From contig JAPLDK010000011.1 of the NCBI GenBank assembly GCA_026391775.1, forward strand, positions 1 to 64,000: 64,000 nt of DNA, in the 5' to 3' direction. This document shows, piece by piece, positions 62,053 to 64,000 of the stretch (within the stretch, counting starts at the first letter, position 1; each line of letters starts with the position of its first letter). The translations under genes and the position numbers were made by a program. The notes under the pieces were generated by a model. That model had not been told where the DNA came from. It ran no database searches and was given only the letters and a program-made list of their open reading frames with translations. This stretch comes from Bacteroidota bacterium (lineage in GTDB: Bacteria; Bacteroidota; Bacteroidia; Bacteroidales; FEN-979).

Positions 62053-63287
62053 TGGCAAAGACTGAAGAACGGTGTTCCTTCTGCGGCCGGGAAAAACGTG
62101 AGGCCAGGGTGCTGATTGCAGGGCTGAATGGTCATATTTGTGACAATTGTGTTCAACAGGCCCAGACCATACTGGAGGAAGAACTTTCGTCAAAGAAACC
62201 CAAGAGTTTCCAGGAATACGCCTTGCTGAAGCCACATGAGATCAAGAAGTATCTCGATCAGTATGTTATTGGACAGGATGAGGCCAAACGAGTGATCTCT
62301 GTTGCCGTTTACAATCATTATAAACGGATCCGGCACGCAAAGGAAGCCAGCGAGGATGATATTGAGCTTGAAAAATCAAATATCATCATTGTTGGTGAGA
62401 CCGGTACAGGGAAAACCCTGCTGGCCAGAAGTATTGCAAAAATGCTGAATGTGCCATTCTGTATAGCAGATGCCACAGCCCTTACCGAAGCAGGATATGT
62501 TGGGGAAGACGTTGAGAGCATACTTGCAAGGTTGCTGCAGGTTGCCGACTATAACATGGAAGCCGCAGAAAGAGGCATTGTCTTTATTGATGAGATCGAT
62601 AAAATTGCAAGGAAAAGCGATAATCCTTCCATCACCAGGGATGTTTCCGGAGAAGGCGTCCAGCAGGCCCTACTGAAAATGCTTGAGGGCTCTGTGGTAA
62701 ACGTTCCTCCCCAGGGTGGGCGAAAACACCCGGAACAACGGATGATACAGATCAATACCCAGAACATCCTGTTCATCACAGGAGGTGCATTTGACGGCAT
62801 TGACAAAAAGATCGCAAACCGTTTACAGACTAACCGCATAGGGTATAAGATCGATAGGAAAAGAGAGGAAGTTGATAAAGACAATATTCTTCAGTATATA
62901 TCTCCGGTTGACCTGAAAGCATACGGTCTGATTCCTGAACTCGTGGGAAGGATGCCTATTGTAACCTTTATGCACGCCCTGGACAGGGCCACGCTGAAAC
63001 GGATCCTCCTGGAACCGAAAAATTCGCTGGTGAAGCAGTATACCAAGCTTTTTGAGATCGATAATATCAAGTTGAGTTTTGATGATGATGCATTGGATTT
63101 CATTGTCGAAAAATCAGTCGAATTCAAACTCGGTGCAAGAGGGCTGAGAGCTATTCTTGAAGGTGTCATGAATGATGCCATGTTCGAACTTCCTTCCAAA
63201 GCCAATGTAAAAAGCCTGAAGGTTAACATTGCCTTTGTTGAAGAGAAATTCAATAAAACCAGTTTATCCAGGCTTAGAGTTGCCTGA
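62052..63287 (+). CDS. clpX: ATP-dependent Clp protease ATP-binding subunit
   Basis: A 411-aa AAA+ unfoldase. The zinc domain [17 protein letters not shown] with CDNCV, then Walker [14 protein letters not shown], Walker [13 protein letters not shown] and the sensor region [20 protein letters not shown] are present. It unfolds tagged proteins, including SsrA-tagged ones, for ClpP. It overlaps clpP by one base. Confidence 0.97.
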   Translation: MAKTEERCSFCGREKREARVLIAGLNGHICDNCVQQAQTILEEELSSKKPKSFQEYALLKPHEIKKYLDQYVIGQDEAKRVISVAVYNHYKRIRHAKEASEDDIELEKSNIIIVGETGTGKTLLARSIAKMLNVPFCIADATALTEAGYVGEDVESILARLLQVADYNMEAAERGIVFIDEIDKIARKSDNPSITRDVSGEGVQQALLKMLEGSVVNVPPQGGRKHPEQRMIQINTQNILFITGGAFDGIDKKIANRLQTNRIGYKIDRKREEVDKDNILQYISPVDLKAYGLIPELVGRMPIVTFMHALDRATLKRILLEPKNSLVKQYTKLFEIDNIKLSFDDDALDFIVEKSVEFKLGARGLRAILEGVMNDAMFELPSKANVKSLKVNIAFVEEKFNKTSLSRLRVA

Positions 63288-63341
63288 TACTAAACTGTAA
63301 CACTCATCGTTAATTTTAGAGCGTAAGCACAGTTAATTCCG

Positions 63342-63926
63342 ATGAGAATATCATTACTTTCTTTCTTATTTATTTGTTCCTTCCAGTTATCCCTTTTTTC
63401 GCAGGATACAACTAGAATTACGCTACCGGTAAAGATCGTAAAGGGAGACACACTTCCTGCAGTTGACCTGAACGGGGTTACTATTTTCCCTCCTGGCAGG
63501 TTCGAAACCAGACGGGAAGCAGTACGATATGACCGCCTGGTTTATAACATCAAAATTGTATATCCATATGCCAAACTTGCTGGTTTCAAATTAAAACAAA
63601 TCAAAGCAGTTCTTGACACTATAACAAATGATAAGAAGAGAAAAGCCTTCCTCAGAAAATCGGAAAAAGAACTTGATGCCCAGTTCGGGGATCAGATTCG
63701 TGACCTGACCTTTTCCCAGGGGAAGATACTGATCAAGCTCATCTACAGGGAGACAGGTTCTTCAACCTTTGTCATCGTAAAGGAACTCAAGGGAGGATTC
63801 AATGCATTTATCTGGCAAACACTTGCCAGAATTTTCGGGTATGACCTGAAAACCATATACAACCCTAAAGGAGAAGATGAGCCCATTGAGAGGGTCGTAC
63901 AGATGATCGATGCAGGAGCTATCTGA
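63342..63926 (+). CDS. DUF4294 family exported protein
   Basis: A 194-aa protein with a signal peptide (SLLSFLFICSFQLSLFSQ). VRYDRLVYNIKIVYPYAKLA and FSQGKILIKLIYRETGSSTF fit DUF4294, a Bacteroidota family of unknown role. It is 54 nt after clpX. A regulatory or envelope function cannot be inferred from the sequence. Confidence 0.75.
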   Translation: MRISLLSFLFICSFQLSLFSQDTTRITLPVKIVKGDTLPAVDLNGVTIFPPGRFETRREAVRYDRLVYNIKIVYPYAKLAGFKLKQIKAVLDTITNDKKRKAFLRKSEKELDAQFGDQIRDLTFSQGKILIKLIYRETGSSTFVIVKELKGGFNAFIWQTLARIFGYDLKTIYNPKGEDEPIERVVQMIDAGAI

Positions 63927-63958
63927 ATAAGCATTAAATTTACAGGCCAGGTGCACAC

Positions 63959-64000
63959 ATGAAATTATCAATTGTCATCGTCAATTACAATGTAAGGTAC
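63959..64000 (+). CDS. Glycosyltransferase family 2, start only
   Basis: Fourteen codons (MKLSIVIVNYNVRY) are in the window. They match the start of many GT2 proteins (SIVIVNYN). It begins 32 nt after the DUF4294 gene and continues past the window end. Confidence 0.75.
   Translation, partial: MKLSIVIVNYNVRY

Noticed and set aside
1-64000. CRISPR array or prophage
   Set aside because: No regularly spaced repeats of CRISPR type and no phage structural or lysis genes were seen.

Overview
The window comes from the chromosome of a Bacteroidota bacterium, most likely of the order Bacteroidales. The evidence is direct: many promoters carry the phylum's -7 box (TAnnTTTG), several with a TTG 19-20 nt upstream; several secreted proteins end in type IX secretion (T9SS) sorting domains; and there are PorP/SprF, GldI-like, DUF5777, DUF5723, DUF4301 and DUF4294 proteins. 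No single species can be named from the sequence.

Layout. 1-139: end of an IS element (IS630-like transposase N-terminus) inserted in a glycosyltransferase gene. 140-12725: one tightly packed + strand unit for surface polysaccharide synthesis (a truncated and an intact GT2, a GT4, two tandem GT-B paralogues, a hexapeptide acyltransferase, a second type of GT2, a secreted beta-helix protein and a methyltransferase), ending in two hybrid histidine kinases, one with Ser in place of the phospho-acceptor His. 12727-20958: minus strand cell-surface block (1018-aa T9SS protein, PorP/SprF, a PKD type B sorted protein, two FKBP lipoproteins, NrnA). 21033-27929: ndk, an XRE regulator with a palindrome-rich upstream region, a secreted subtilase, DUF4301, a YdcF-like protein and a thiol-disulfide protein. 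27976-31211: thrS-infC-rpmI-rplT, with infC apparently using an AUA start codon. 31299-36115: ffh-folD-queE-OmpA/PD40 operon. 36226-43311: a T9SS BNR/PKD protein, argS, a COG2403 GTPase, pyrB-pyrI and a small barrel-like protein.

43318-47668 is a six-gene minus strand operon: two c-type cytochrome lipoproteins, a DUF5777 barrel, an OB-fold protein, YceI and an AlbA_2-domain protein. 47669-49051 is a scar: a frameshifted, truncated kaiC joined tail to tail with a truncated tyrosine integrase, then GTGCAC repeats and tRNA-Ser(CGA). 49105-50023 holds a DHp-receiver protein without an ATPase domain, starting 3 nt after tRNA-Ser(TGA). 50223-59732 has a GWxTD protein, a GT2, aroQ, a TPP riboswitch in front of a TonB-dependent receptor, smpB, a thioredoxin-like protein, tRNA-His with a damaged acceptor stem, an OppC-like permease and a DUF5723 protein. 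59977-64000: tRNA-Leu(TAG), trigger factor (no recognisable PPIase domain, His-rich tail), clpP, clpX, a DUF4294 protein and the start of another GT2.

Most of the window is ordinary housekeeping and envelope biology. The most unusual items are the reduced trigger factor, the kaiC/integrase scar, the two non-standard kinase-related proteins, the infC start codon, the tRNA-His acceptor stem and the palindromic region upstream of the XRE gene. I did not find a clear, self-contained new defence or mobile system.
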